NCBI GenBank assembly: GCA_018105865.1
Contig: CM030849.1
Coordinates: 8,930,087-8,994,086, forward strand
Direction: 5' to 3'
Source of the DNA: Metaphire vulgaris
Taxonomy: Eukaryota; Annelida; Clitellata; Crassiclitellata; Megascolecidae
DNA: 64,000 nucleotides
Below the pieces are notes generated by a model that was not told where the DNA came from, searched no databases, and was given only the letters and a program-made list of their open reading frames with translations. Below, in pieces: positions 22,806 through 34,663 of this stretch. Position numbers and translations under genes: made by a program. How positions within the stretch are numbered: the first letter of the stretch is position 1; each line of letters begins with the position of its first letter.

Positions 22806-23980
22806 GGTATCCAATATCTGATAAATACATTGATTTTAAGATGATGTAGTTTTTAAATCAATGTATTTCGCAGTGTAATGACGTCATCAAATTCTGGTCA
22901 CTTGAAATGCGTAGAGTTCATTTCTCAGTGTGACTACCAAATTTCGTAGGTGTATATCCAAACAAACTCCAGTTGCAGTATTTTAACTCAATGAACCCAA
23001 GTTCGCAGACCAGAGATGCCGTCAGTCCTTAATTTAAGAGGTCTATGATACCGACATACCCCCGTCGCTACGCCCTGCTTAGGAACTTAGAAGTAAATGT
23101 GCTTATTGTGTATCGGGAATTACGTAATCAATAGAACCATTTCGATATAAGCTTCTGTAATAATAATTAAATATGAGCATCGCACTCATTGCAGTCTAGC
23201 GATTCCGCATGCCAGCAGTAATAGAGGCAACAATCTTTCACTAAAACAGGTGAAAGAAAAATGTGAAAAAATATACTTAATTCGTTAACGAATTCGCAGT
23301 GAAAATTTGTCAACAGATGGCAGACACAGATGGAGTCATGTTGTAGAAGTTGCAACATATATCGATGATTATGATCTATTCGTTTCTTTTGACAACTATA
23401 GTTTACGAAGATTTCTGTGAATATTTCCAGATTGCATGAAGATATCGAAGGAAGACGTCGGCTTTTCCATTTCGGTTTCCTATTTCTAATGACGGCGGTC
23501 GTTTCGGCGCCTGTCGTACAAGGTTGGTACATAGACAAAGCGCAACCGTCGTAAATTAAGGCAACCTCAGACGCTGGACTAGGTCTACCAGACGCTGGAG
23601 AACTCAACACACCGATTTATGAGCCAAGACCTTTAGCTATTTTAGTTCCAATTCACTCATAGTCTTTATAGGAATTAGATGTGAACTTTGAAGCAAGCGT
23701 CTTTCCTATTCGCGCCTTGAACTGCCGCGATTTCTGCAACTAATTCCTCATTGGACATTAAGTCTTCAGAGGTCATGTACACCTGAGTTATCCAACGCAT
23801 TCCTAATTTAAAGTTACATACTACAGATTATTAGAATGTGTCTGATCGGATTAGATTATATTGGGCTGGACTTTTAATTATATTGGATTAGAGAAAAGAG
23901 GCACACTAGATTCCATATATTATACAATAAACCGGACATCAATAAGCTATTCTGTCTCTCCTTCCTCTTTTCTTTCCTCT
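22806..23980. other. No supported gene
   Basis: AT-rich. A 147-codon minus-strand frame at 23,167-23,610 has no recognisable domain and no convincing splice context. I do not call it. Confidence 0.45.
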
Positions 23981-23989
23981 CTATACATC

Positions 23990-24181
23990 CAGTGGCGGCT
24001 CCACCGGGGGAGTCAGGGGACCCGTGCCCCCTCTATTGAGTGCCTACCCCTCAGTGCCCCCCCCCAGTTGGGACCCTATACTTAATGCTCCATACATTAA
24101 ACAACAAATGGTTGGCCCTCCAATGATTAGAAGTTACCACCCCAACACCCCCCCACTTGCCAAATCCTGGAGCCGCCAATG
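23990..24181. mobile_element. hAT MITE, CAGTGGCGGCTC family
   Basis: A 192-bp element with ends CAGTGGCGGCTCCACC and CTGGAGCCGCCAATG and identical 8-bp duplications TATACATC (23,982-23,989; 24,182-24,189). Inner words GTTGGGACCCTATACTTAAT and ACTTGCCAAATCCT recur in the copies at 41,581-43,656 and 49,963-50,135. Confidence 0.93.
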
Positions 24182-24189
24182 TATACATC

Positions 24190-24381
24190 CTCCTGTTTTT
24201 CGCTTCTTCTTCAAATCTCCTCCCTTCTCCGATCTGTTCACCGCCTTCCGTTTCCACGGCAACTGATCGCTGATTTTCCAGTGACCTCTGTTCGTCGAGG
24301 TGTGGAGCAAAATGTCGACGAATCGCCCCAAAAGCGAAAGACGCTGAACGCGCTCACCTCTGTCGCGTTAAACGAACCGCA

Positions 24382-24413
<32 letters not shown>

Positions 24414-24674
24414 AGCAAAAGACGACGAAACGGAGATAGGGGCAACCATCCCTCCCCCTACCCCTCCCCCTCCCCCACAGGCAGACAATGTGTGCTATGG
24501 CGGCGTCGAACCCCAGTAGACGGTCGGTCTGTCTGCTGTCGGTCTCTGTGTGTATATGTGTGTATGTGTGTGTATGTGTGTGTATGTGTGTGCATGTGCG
24601 TGTGTGAAATTAATTCTGTTGAAGGATGTTGAGCGTCTAAAGTCTAAACAGTTCAAACGTTCAAATGTTATGCA

Positions 24675-24755
<81 letters not shown>

Positions 24756-24885
24756 ACAAAATCAATATGTCCTGCTTTTCACGCTCGCGTTGAATTTGAA
24801 TGTACCTCAGAAATTCTCCAGAACAACGACATAAAGCAATTTCATGGCAGCGTCTAGGATTCGTGTTTGGAAGAACGTAATCTAT
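24190..24885. other. CpG-rich patch with CGA and ATT arrays
   Basis: About 24,280-24,440 is CpG-rich and contains a (CGA)n tract (24,382-24,412). A TGTG-rich stretch (24,545-24,605) and an (ATT)n array (24,675-24,755) follow. No exon recognised. Confidence 0.5.
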
Positions 24886-24891
24886 TTAGTG

Positions 24892-25260
24892 CAGCGGTTC
24901 TCAACCTTTATAGTGCCGCGACCCCTTCAATTCAATTCCCCGTGATGTGGCGAGTCTGGCGACCCCCAATCGTAAATTCACTTTCGTTCATAATGCAAAC
25001 AATTAGAAATAGGGTCTAATAATAATGCTACAACAATTAAAATGTTTGAAATCATTCTGGTTCAATTTCTTCAATGCCTATCATTGAATGGCAATTATAG
25101 TAAACAAAACTAGTAACTACCAATGGGAAAATTTTGTACAATTACAAGTTTTACGCATCAAAAAAGAGACAACCTCATATTTCCGAAGGTTTCAGGCGAC
25201 CCCTGACAAATCGTCATTCGACCGCCGTCGGGGTCGCGACCCACAGGTTGAGAACCGCTG
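24892..25260. mobile_element. hAT MITE, CAGCGGTTCTCAACC family, copy 2
   Basis: A 369-bp element with ends CAGCGGTTCTCAACC and GGTTGAGAACCGCTG and identical 8-bp duplications ATTTAGTG (24,884-24,891; 25,261-25,268). Same family and orientation as 6067-6418. Confidence 0.95.
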
Positions 25261-25404
25261 ATTTAGTGTAACAAATGCAAGAATTGTCTGATTATGTCCA
25301 TCAACTATTAGCGAGAAACTGGTAAAAAATCAACATCGGCAGTGTCACCATAAATAACATATCGCCGAATATTTTCGTGTATTAGATTAATGATCATGGC
25401 GCTT

Positions 25405-25619
25405 TAGTGGCGTAGCCATGATTCCGGAATAGGGGCGCATCGACATTTTTAGATAAAAAAGTCTTGACCAAAAAAAACGTCGTCCTGCCGTCATACATTA
25501 TCCTCGATCTCGTAGTGCCTACCCCTCCCAAACAACTCAACGGTTTTACACAAACCCCAGGACCGGTCCTTGTCCGAATAAGAGTAGGCCCACGTACCCC
25601 TCTATTGGTTACGTCGATG
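25405..25619. mobile_element. Eroded hAT MITE, AGTGGCGTAGCC family
   Basis: Starts TAGTGGCGTAGCCATG and ends GGTTACGTCGATG, a degraded inverted repeat. Flanks TGGCGCTT and TAGCGCCT match at 6 of 8 positions. Confidence 0.55.
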
Positions 25620-25639
25620 TAGCGCCTACACTCACTCCG

Positions 25640-25912
25640 AACCAAAGCAAACGACTGCAAACTCACTGGTCGTCCCGAGGACGCGCCTTCCAACTGTCGG
25701 TGATCGCGCGTTCCCTGTGGCCGCGTCGAGAGCGTGTAACTGTCTGCCTCCATCTGTGCAACTCTCTCCATCGCTCAACACCTTCAAAGAGAAACTTAAA
25801 ACCTGACGAGTATTTCGCAGGAGCTACTCGTGATTTCTTGTGTTTTTGTAATGTGTTCACGCAGTTCTTATAGGACGAGTTACCACCTTAATCAGTACGT
25901 TGTAAATCAGCC

Positions 25913-25994
<82 letters not shown>

Positions 25995-25999
25995 TTATA

Positions 26000-26043
<44 letters not shown>
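25640..26043 (+). mobile_element. LINE 3' end with (AAT)n(ATT)n tail
   Basis: Plus-strand peptide SLVVPRTRLPTVGDRAFPVA followed by LPPSVQLSPSLNTFKEKLKT is the C-terminal signature of a CR1/L2-type LINE, as on the minus strand at 47.4 kb. A 3' end and an AAT array (25,912-25,992) follow. The array then switches to ATT repeats (26,004-26,043), making a large imperfect palindrome. Confidence 0.8.
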
Positions 26044-26044
<1 letters not shown>

Positions 26045-26573
26045 ACCGATGTAGTTAAAAATTAACGTTGTGCGGGAGTGTAATAATTTCATGCAGTGAT
26101 AAATGAATAAGATAAGGCCTAACGTTTGCGCCAAATCAATCATTTCCTTTGATGGCGGATCGCCCTAACTTTTGACTTGCACGAACAACCTGTTTGGAGA
26201 AAAAAAGATAGATTCTCGTCTTTGCATTTTTGTCAGGAATCAAGAAATTCAGGACGACTGCAATTTCCATATGAATCTTCTCTCGCAATGTTGCCTACAT
26301 AATAGGCTACATTAACTGAGCTACCAATATTACAATTTTACATTCAATTCTGAAACTCAAATTGATTCACACGGTATGAAAGTTCCTAATATGCATACTT
26401 GAAAAGCTCAGCTTCTTTATTTCTACATGTAGTTAAGCCACAATTGAAATTTTCAAAACATCGCTTGCTAATCGTTTTCTCTAATTTTAAAGAAACACAA
26501 TCGAGTAACGTTAGGCGAAGATGTGATTCGATTCCCATGTGAAGGTATTTCGTCTGAGAAAAATATTAATTCA

Positions 26574-26625
<52 letters not shown>

Positions 26626-26718
26626 GTATATAATAATAATACTATCATTGACACTCCAGAGATTTAGCACAGTCGGCTTTCGCGGAACTTTCAGCAAATG
26701 ATGATGATGATGATGATG

Positions 26719-26757
<39 letters not shown>

Positions 26758-26758
26758 G

Positions 26759-26814
<56 letters not shown>

Positions 26815-27035
26815 TGGCGCCTTCCCGCTAGCAGTGTGGAACCTTGATGTTTTTATTGATATATTTAATTCTTCTGTAGCCTAATTTGCATAACGGTGAC
26901 GTTCACGCATTATCTCAAATGACCGGAAATTACGCAGTCACCGTTTGTTAACGATCGCAGATATCACAATTTTATTAACTTTACACGTTAAATATTCTAA
27001 CACGAAGACCTCTGCCTCTTGATTTGATACGTAAC
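26044..27035. other. No gene; AAT and GAT arrays
   Basis: Unique AT-rich sequence with AAT arrays at about 26,573-26,624 and 26,719-26,815 and a short (GAT)n run at 26,699-26,720. The last 200 bp lead into the frame at 27,036. Confidence 0.6.
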
Positions 27036-27578
27036 ATGCCGAATCGTCGCCGTCCTCCGAGACCGATCACCGCATTCGAATTAATGGTCGTCAGTATTTG
27101 GTCTCTGCAGACAACGACGCTGCTTCCTGGCGCAAACTGTCCATTCACCTTTCTATCGTACGGTGCTTCGGCAGCGGCTTTGGTCGCCTCAATTGTCTGC
27201 GTGGTCGGAGAAACGGAACGGATGCAAAGCGGCCGACAGATGTCTGCTCTCGACGTAGCTCACAGCACGGTAGTCATTTTTTGCATCGCTCTGATTCTAT
27301 CTTTTGTCGGAGTCGTCATCAGCAAACTTCTCCTGCTTATGGCTGCGCTACATCCTCCTGTTTTCTGTACGATTCTTGCGGTCGTAAAGCTGGCAACCTG
27401 CTATGTTCTGTACCCGGGTCCGTCTTTCATGACTTTTGTGTTGTTGCTCGCTTGGCACAACGTAGCCTCAATGGCGTTGATAATGATGATGGGCGGAATG
27501 ACACTGACAGCCGCACTGCACTTCGCCATTATCGTCATGTGGACCGACAACTTCCTGTACAGATGCGGCCTGACATAG
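27036..27578 (+). CDS. Putative multi-pass membrane protein, single exon, unknown function
   Basis: A 180-codon frame with ATG at 27,036 and TAG at 27,576. After a basic N-terminus (MPNRRRPPRP) it has about four to five hydrophobic segments: residues 38-58 (LSYGASAAALVASIVCVV), 78-103 (IALILSFVGVVISKLLLL), 108-126, 130-152 and possibly 154-170 (ALHFAIIVMW). Codons are mixed and CpG-rich, unlike the flanking AT-rich repeats, which supports real coding. The frame stays open upstream of the ATG to a stop at 26,976, so an upstream exon cannot be excluded. I recognise no family; the pattern would suit a small tetraspan or MARVEL-like protein, but that is only a guess. No TATA box or polyadenylation signal is obvious. 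Confidence 0.5.
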   Translation: MPNRRRPPRPITAFELMVVSIWSLQTTTLLPGANCPFTFLSYGASAAALVASIVCVVGETERMQSGRQMSALDVAHSTVVIFCIALILSFVGVVISKLLLLMAALHPPVFCTILAVVKLATCYVLYPGPSFMTFVLLLAWHNVASMALIMMMGGMTLTAALHFAIIVMWTDNFLYRCGLT

Positions 27579-28095
27579 AGGTAACTGAAAACGTTATCCA
27601 TTTGTAATTTTTCTTTCGTTCAGTGCCGGCTCCACAGGGAAGCGCGGGTACCCGTGCCACCTAATTTAATGCCAGCCCCTTCCCCAGCATGAACCCCTAT
27701 ATTTTACTTACTTACTACATACATATCAAATGGGCCCGCTATTGTGACGTTAGGGGTACGATGGAGTATGAGAAAGTGCAAAAAAATTACGTCAATTTTA
27801 AAACCTGGAAATGTCGATGCGCGGTCTCCATTATTACTTGAGTCCACTAATTCTGTAGACTGGTCCAGTCCAGCGTTCATGAAAAGTAGAAGATGCGTGT
27901 CGCTGATGGGGGAGGGGGATTTTGAAATTTTTTGTTGTACATCACACGTTGTCCTGTTCATCGCCTAGGCATATACAGCTGTAAATAACTACGTTGCAGC
28001 GTAAATTTGTAGAAAGAATTGCATGCTCGTATCTTTTTACTGTTCTTTAGGATTAAAGATAAGAAATCTCTTCTTACAGACAAATTACAAATATG
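27579..28095. other. No gene; partial MITE-like sequence
   Basis: About 27,624-27,715 holds words (AGTGCCGGCTCCAC, GGTACCCGTGCCACC) like the left half of the CAGTGGCGGCTC MITE family, without a matching right end. Confidence 0.5.
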
Positions 28096-28103
28096 CATTT
28101 AAG

Positions 28104-28386
28104 CATTGGCGTAGCCACAGGGAACCAAGGGGGCCCGCCCCACCCCCAAATTCGGATCGGGACGGCTTGTGAGATTCGTCCAAGACCGATGAGTGTGGGG
28201 GTATAGAAGGCGGTGTTTGGATCGAGGAAAACGCACAAGATAACAGGCTTTATTAAAGCATTTGAGACGACAACCTCAGTTTTTTTGCTAGTCAATACTA
28301 TTTGGTCGAAAAATGAAGTGCTTTCCCTACCCCCCCTCCCCCCACCACCACCACCACCATTCTGGAATCCTGACTTTACGCTACTG
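28104..28386. mobile_element. hAT MITE, GGCGTAGCC family
   Basis: Starts CATTGGCGTAGCCACAG and ends GACTTTACGCTACTG. Flanks CATTTAAG and CAGTTAAG match at 7 of 8 positions. C-rich and ACC-repeat words lie near the right end. Confidence 0.75.
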
Positions 28387-28394
28387 CAGTTAAG

Positions 28395-28419
28395 AAACTG
28401 CTAACAGCTGAGCGTCTTA

Positions 28420-28462
<43 letters not shown>

Positions 28463-29433
28463 TCTAATAGACTGTCGTCACTTGTTTTGTCACTGAGTAT
28501 CACTTGACTTGAACTGTTTTCGCCTGTACTTTCCTTCGTCTGCAGAAGTCATCATCATCATCATCATCACCTCGACTCTCTGCCAGCTAATTGCGACAAT
28601 GTCTAGATAGGAAATGTCTCCAGTGTTTTCTTTCTTTGACTTGTCTTTCAGTTTCTGCGATGTTGAATTTGTCGGGGTTCGAAGTATTTCTTGATGTTGT
28701 CAATCCAGAAGTCGCGTTGAATGAATTCCATTGTCATTATCTTCAATGTCTTAATCACGTTTTCAGAACTCAATAATCTCTCATATAAAATTACTATCAT
28801 TGTCATAATTATAATATTATTTAGAGCAACTCGTTTCTTCTCTGTTTTCTAAGCCTTGTCCAATTGTGACTGACCAAAGACAAATAAATTAACGTTGCAA
28901 CGTTGATTTTAAACGTTCAACTGGAGAAAATTATCTCTCTCGTAATAATTTTTTAGCATTAAATTTCTATTATAGTTCGGATTTTCTACTTTTCCTATTA
29001 TAGTTCGGTCTACAAATGCATTAAATATAACTATAAACCTGGTCTTCATTTTTATCGTAATACCTTGACGATTGGATTAGGCTATGAATGGACTGCCTTG
29101 AACTTGGAGGAAAAAAGTGGGGGCCCAACCCCTATATCTTTATCCTTCCCTATTTTTCTTCCCTATCAAAGAGTGTGGGGGTAGGCTCACGCCTAGAGAC
29201 CTACTAATTAAAGTTTACGCCTATGGACTCATAAGCAAAGCGGCAGTAGAGAGCGACATAGCAGTTAGAGAATAGAGATATCTGTGCTGTTTGGAATTGC
29301 GTACTACGAACTGTGCTTTTGTAGAATAGCAGATGGAAGCTGTAGCGGACAAACAGAAGTTCGAATAGAAGGAAGGTATGAGCGACACTTGTTTTCAACG
29401 CATGGGAAGTCTTACTAAACCACTCATAATCCA

Positions 29434-29531
<98 letters not shown>

Positions 29532-30372
29532 CATCATCATCATAATCATAATCATCATTACTACTATTACTACTACTATTACAACAACAACTACTACTAC
29601 TACTACTGCTACTACTACGGGCCTTTGTTGTGCATTGCGCTTTATTGACTGTCTTATTAAATATCCTTTGATTGGCAACTTTTCCTATAAGCCTCCTCAG
29701 GGATATTTTTACACCCCCAAACACCCCCAATTTGAGACCGACACCCCACCCAACCTCAGCTATGGATGATCTTTTTTTACAGGGGACCCCCAGAATTTAC
29801 CGACCCCCCAAATTGATAATGCTAGAAGTAACCCTGGGCCTAATCTTCCGCCCACACATTCCAGACCAGCATTAAACGCCCATCCGGGTTTTAAGAGAAG
29901 GGAATTTGACAAGTTGACCCCTGCGTCCACTGGGACGGCGGTTGGCCGAATGCCGTTTCGCTGTAATTAGGAGCAGAAGTCCGGAGACTAGAAATGAATT
30001 TCAAGATTTCTCAGTTGACTTGTGACCTTTACAGTGATCGAGGTTAATCAAGCGACCGAAGTTCGTTGTCCCTGTTTGTCGCTGTCTTTCGTATGCAAAA
30101 CGAATCTTGCGCCGAAGCATTCGACGCAAAGATGAGATTCAGCGACGGATGATTAGATTCTTTGTTTTCGGTGAAGTTGACTCTTTTGCCACTTGCCGAT
30201 TAATTGGGACGTTCTCTTCCTCCTTCCTCCTTCGCCTCCTCCTCTTCTTTTTCTTCTTCCTCTTCCTCTACCTCTTCCTCCTCCTCCTCCTCCTTCTCCT
30301 CCAAGCATTCGCACTTCAATGCCGCGCTGGGGACGCGTTGATGGATGACGACGGATAATTATTGAATCATCC
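28395..30372. other. No supported gene; CA, ATT/CAT and CTT microsatellites
   Basis: A (CA)n tract lies at 28,424-28,458, a long (ATT)n array passing into CAT, ACT and ACA triplets at about 29,435-29,615, and a CTT/CTC-rich tract at about 30,225-30,300. The Asn- and Ile-rich frames across 29.4-29.7 kb are repeat artefacts. Confidence 0.65.
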
Positions 30373-30542
<170 letters not shown>

Positions 30543-30614
30543 ATTAATTTAGGCACTTTCACGTCAAGGCCTACTAGTCAGATGTTCTTTGGCGGCGTCC
30601 TACTCCGATTCAAC

Positions 30615-30639
30615 AGTCTGTCTGTCTGTCTCTCTCGCG

Positions 30640-30733
<94 letters not shown>

Positions 30734-30735
30734 GA
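30615..30735. repeat. (TGTC)n array
   Basis: About 120 bp of TGTC repeats with a short CTCTCGCGT interruption near 30,632-30,640, starting about 75 bp after the CCG array. Confidence 0.97.
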
Positions 30736-31945
30736 GTGGCTTTCTACTTGTACGCATCGAGAGAAACCCGCTGTGTGCTGAGAGCTGTGACCTTTGCAAC
30801 TAATTGCTACTAAATCGGTTCAGATGTTTTCTGATCTTTCGAGGCCACTTAGGAGTAATTTGCGCAGCATAAGACGTCCGTCTAAATGCTGCAGGCCCAT
30901 CCAGAGGAGGGGCCAGGAGGGCCATTTGGCCCGGGCCTCCATCTGAGAGGGGCCTCAAAATTTGGTTATGATTTTTAAATATTGGTGATGACCTTTTTTT
31001 GCTTGTCGCCGATATTTAAAATGTTGGCTAAGACTTTTTTGTTGCTTAAAAATTCCACCTGGCCCGTGTCTCCTTCAGCCTCTGAAGAGGCCTGAAATGC
31101 TGACCGATGATTCGTACTCACAGGAATAATAGGAATAATAATAGAAATAGCCTAATAGGAATAATAATAGGAATGTCAACGATAAATTTTAGCGGAGTGA
31201 GCAGTTTCCTTCTGCTTTTAAGCATTTGCATTTAATACGCGGCGAGAGAAGAAGCGATAGAAGCAGTTGCAGTGGATGTGACGGAAGTTGCAGTTGAACG
31301 GCTTTGATCTGTGCAATCGAAGTGTCAACACGAGTGATGATCGTAATCGTATTGATGATATTTCCAGTCCGTCTAGGGCCCATAGACGCTCGCACGCGAT
31401 GCGCAACTGGTCAACTTAACACACTGGAGTTTCAGCTTTTGCGCTGAGACGATGCTTTGGTCACGATGCGCTATTTGCAAGAAGACGCAATAATATGTCA
31501 AACGCCTAACAATAGGGACAGGAGTTCTAAGGAAAGTTAGGTTCATGCGCTAGTTTCATGTTCGTCATCGACAGAATGGAATGCGGTGTTAGGATGTTTT
31601 CACTGCGGCGCGAATCGTTCTAGCGCTTAACCGCTGTTTTAGCGAAATTAGTGGACCTATAGAGTGGCTTTTCGACGGCTTATTGTCTCATTCCTTAGAC
31701 TGGTTTAGAGCGATAGCGATAGCGCTGTCTTAGATGCGTCGCCGATCCCATTAGGGAATAGTGATTGTGTGTATTTGGCAGTCACGTGTTCACTGGTGCA
31801 AAGCAAACACCAACATGGTCTGCACTATGGTATTAAACTTATAACTAGTGCATTAAAACAAAGCGCCATATAAAGTGAACATATTTCATATTCTGATACT
31901 TTCAGTGATAGTGACTTTGCAACGAGTCTTTTATCTTATTGTTCT
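30736..31945. other. No gene seen
   Basis: About 30,890-31,100 contains CCATCCAGAGGAGGGGCC and GGCCCGGGCCTCCATC words typical of MITE interiors, without clear ends. About 31,190-31,420 is CpG-richer, with overlapping short minus-strand frames only. Confidence 0.45.
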
Positions 31946-32480
31946 CACAAAGTCTCGTTATCATGTAAGGCTAAGGTATTTTATGTCACTTAACAGTAAG
32001 CCTATTTAATAGAAGCTTAGATCAAAAGCGCCAAAATCTGAGTTTGTGACTGTTGAATTATCAAAGTCGTTTTGTTTGCCTGTGCTTATGAATGCTGTTG
32101 ACTTAAAACTACAACGAACTCACTAAACAACTGCGCGAATAAATGGTCGATATGAGAATAAGATGCTCTCTTGGAAACGCGTCGCCGAGATACGAACTAT
32201 TTTGAAAATTGATCCAGTTTACGTCATGTTAGTAATCGGTCTGATAAGTTTCTAGACAATTTCAATAATCAGTCTGTGTTTGAATAAACACAGGCCTAAG
32301 GGATTTTGGATATAAGTTATGTGTATGTTTTCCAAATACGTAGGTCATATGTCCGAGTAAAAATTTTCTGTTTTGTTTATGTCTTGGTAGCTAATAGTTC
32401 TGCTTGCATTGTGTTGTTCTCTGTGGTGTTTTTTTAAACGTGTGCTTTGCTGCAGAAAGTGCGAAATAAAGATATGAAGA
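31945..32480 (+). mobile_element. Degenerate LINE 3' region (same family as 50.5-52.5 kb)
   Basis: Segments parallel the LINE at 50.5-52.5 kb: GAGTTTGTGACTGTTGAATT matches the part coding SELVTVELFKSF, and GCGAAATAAAGATATGAAG matches its 3' end GCGAAATAAAGATATATAT. Frames are destroyed. Confidence 0.65.
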
Positions 32481-32987
32481 TTTAGACATTAGGGTCTAAC
32501 CTTGTCAAGACTCAGCTTATTTATCGCTGCTATTTCTACAACAGCTTCCACAGCCTCTGGTCATCTGGTCAATATTCGGTCTGGGACTTGAGGCTGATGA
32601 GCTTTTCCTGGTCTCCAAAGAGACCGGGAACAGCTGCTGGTCGACAATGGGGCAGGATAATGCAGCGTTGAAGAGATGAAACAATTCGATTATGACACAG
32701 AAAGGAGAATTTCTTCTCTGTTTAGGGGAGTTTTTAAAATACTATAGCAGTACGAAGCAGAGGTGGCCTATATAACCGGTGCAGATCGAAGGTATAGCTT
32801 CAAAGCATTGATTTTATGGCATCACAATTTCAGGAACATTTTTAATTCGTAGCATTTAAAAAATCGATATCGACAATCGATGTCAAGTTAACGTCCGAAA
32901 GTGATCTTCAGTTGACGTCGAAAACGAAATTGACGTCACCCGATAAATAAGTGCGAGAAATTATACAAGGCAGAGATCAAATAGATG
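32481..32987. other. No gene seen
   Basis: Unclassified sequence with short frames only. Confidence 0.5.
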
Positions 32988-32995
32988 CCGAAGGA

Positions 32996-33302
32996 CAGTG
33001 GCGTAGCCAAGGGGGAGATTGCGGGTTAAACCCCCTTGGCTGCCGACGAACAAAATTTTGTAATGTGTTTCCAGGCATTTTTTATTTCCGGACGCGGTTT
33101 TAAGGGTCAAAACCCCTCTTGGCTGTCGACCGAAAATTTCTAAGCGCTATAGAATGTAAAGGTGTAAGGAGGTGACGGCCTTTTTTGCTTGTCAGGCATA
33201 CAAGAGGAAAGATGAGCATGACCTTTTTTGCTTGTCAAGATTTTTCGAAGTTGGTTACGATCAAAACCAAACCTCCTTCCGGAAATCCTGGCTACGCCGC
33301 TG
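32996..33302. mobile_element. hAT MITE, CAGTGGCGTAGCC family
   Basis: A 307-bp element with ends CAGTGGCGTAGCCAAGG and CTGGCTACGCCGCTG. Flanks CCGAAGGA and TCGAAGGA match at 7 of 8 positions. Inner words ACCTTTTTTGCTTGTCA and CCTCCTTCCGGAAATCCTGG are shared, in the opposite orientation, with 39,697-39,977. Confidence 0.85.
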
Positions 33303-33590
33303 TCGAAGGATCATTAGACGATCATCCTGTGCGAAGGGAAAGAATCAGAGACACGTCGTAATACAAACAAATTAAGAAAGATTCATTTCATCTTCTCTTG
33401 CTTTGACATTTTGTTTCCAGCCAATTATATCAACAGCGTAGAGACTGGTCGTTCTGACAGGTCCTCTGCTTTCGCGTTTGGGATAATTTACAATGGCGCC
33501 TGGAAAATATTTGTGAATTTCTGGATGTAAGCCCTAGACACCTCCGAGAACCATTAAAGAGACTGTCTTCTGTGTTTCTGCCGATGAATG

Positions 33591-33648
33591 GTCATTCAAC
33601 CGTAAAGACCATCAATCTGATGATTGATGGTCTTTACGGTTGAATGAC
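33591..33648. repeat. Perfect hairpin, 27-bp arms and 4-nt loop
   Basis: The arms (33,591-33,617 and 33,622-33,648) are exact reverse complements around the loop TGAT. The stem begins GTCATTCAACCGTAAAGACC. No TIR-like termini or duplication flank it. Confidence 0.95.
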
Positions 33649-33839
33649 TTCGATATATTCATGGCGATTAGTGACATTATGCCACAAGCTCCGATGACTT
33701 TATCAAATATTGCTACATGTTGAGTGACTAAACTGATGTCAATTTATGGTGTTCTGGCAGTTTTTAAAATATCCATGGAGCGACTATTTTTGCCGAACGG
33801 GTAACGCGTATAAAAGAACTACAATTTCAACTGTCGATA

Positions 33840-34260
33840 ATTCCAGCGAACAGACAGGAGGCATTTTCAAAGGATGGCACTGGCTGCTACTGCAGCTGCT
33901 GCTGGTGCTGCTGGTGCTGCTGTCGTCATCTTCTTTCGAGTGACATCGCAGCGTAGAAACACAGCGAGTCCTTTTGTAGAAGGGCATCATTGTCTGCGTT
34001 TTCTCCATCGATTTGTTCACGGGATTAAATTTCGGTCCCAGTCGTCCGGACTGGAAGACAAAAGATGCAGTCGAATTTCGACGATTTCTCCAGTCCCACA
34101 AAAGCTGTTCCTCTCTTCGCCAAATGCCTCGACGAACAACACAAGAGCAGATTATATCGATTGAACGAAGCAGACGCCTGTATGCTGCTGCCAACCCCCA
34201 CCCACCCACCCACCCACCCAACAGTCCCTCTCTCAATCCAAGTTAAGTTTTTCAATAATT
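33840..34260 (+). other. Candidate 5' region of the CUB gene (signal peptide unresolved)
   Basis: GCT/CTG-rich sequence at 33,873-33,940 codes hydrophobic stretches in two frames: from ATG 33,874 (MALAATAAAAGAAGAAVVIF) and in a second frame (WHWLLLQLLLVLLVLL), either of which would suit a signal peptide. It lies 0.4-0.8 kb before the first CUB exon. No donor with the needed phase 1 and good consensus is visible, so I do not call an exon. Confidence 0.2.
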
Positions 34261-34328
34261 GTGCACAGAAAATTATTACCAATAGTTAAAGTCGTGTTTT
34301 GTATTATTGTGTTTTGAAGCTGTTCAAG

Positions 34329-34370
34329 ATTCGTGCGTTGCCTTTGAAAGCTCTTACCATTTAGATCGAG
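34329..34370 (+). CDS. Possible 42-nt symmetric microexon before CUB1
   Basis: An AG acceptor (TGTTCAAG) and a near-perfect donor (ATCGAG then GTAAGT) bound 42 nt that read, in phase 1, about 14 residues (DSCVAFESSYHLDR). Both ends are phase 1, the same as every domain border in the gene, so inclusion or skipping keeps the frame. The Asp-Ser-Cys-Val start resembles the start of CUB2. Evidence is splice signals and phase only. Confidence 0.4.
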
Positions 34371-34663
34371 GTAAGTGTCGCAACATTAAATTTTATACAA
34401 TTGAATGATTGGTCGGTTGAGTGAGAGAATGAATGAGTGAATAAATGAGTTAATGAATGATTAAGTGAGTGAATGAGCACGAAGCATGGGAAGATGAGCA
34501 AATAAAAGTCGATTGGATCGTATACAGGCTTTAACTTGATCTGTTCAATATATCAGTATTTGAGATATTTTGTTAGGAGCGAGAGTGTGGCGCTCTTGCG
34601 TTGAATACGGATGCTCCCTCTGAGTGTCTGAAGCTTGCTTCGGTGCTTGGTCTTCGTGCATAG

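Noticed and set aside
23167..23610. 147-codon minus-strand frame
   Set aside because: No domain, no convincing splice sites, and cysteine-rich AT-coded second half look like chance.
29395..29730. Asn-rich and Ile-rich minus-strand frames
   Set aside because: Products of the ATT/CAT/ACT triplet array.
33784..34236. 150-codon minus-strand frame opposite the candidate signal-peptide region
   Set aside because: Its composition is the reverse of CTG/CAC repeats; no domain. The + strand is the likelier coding side.
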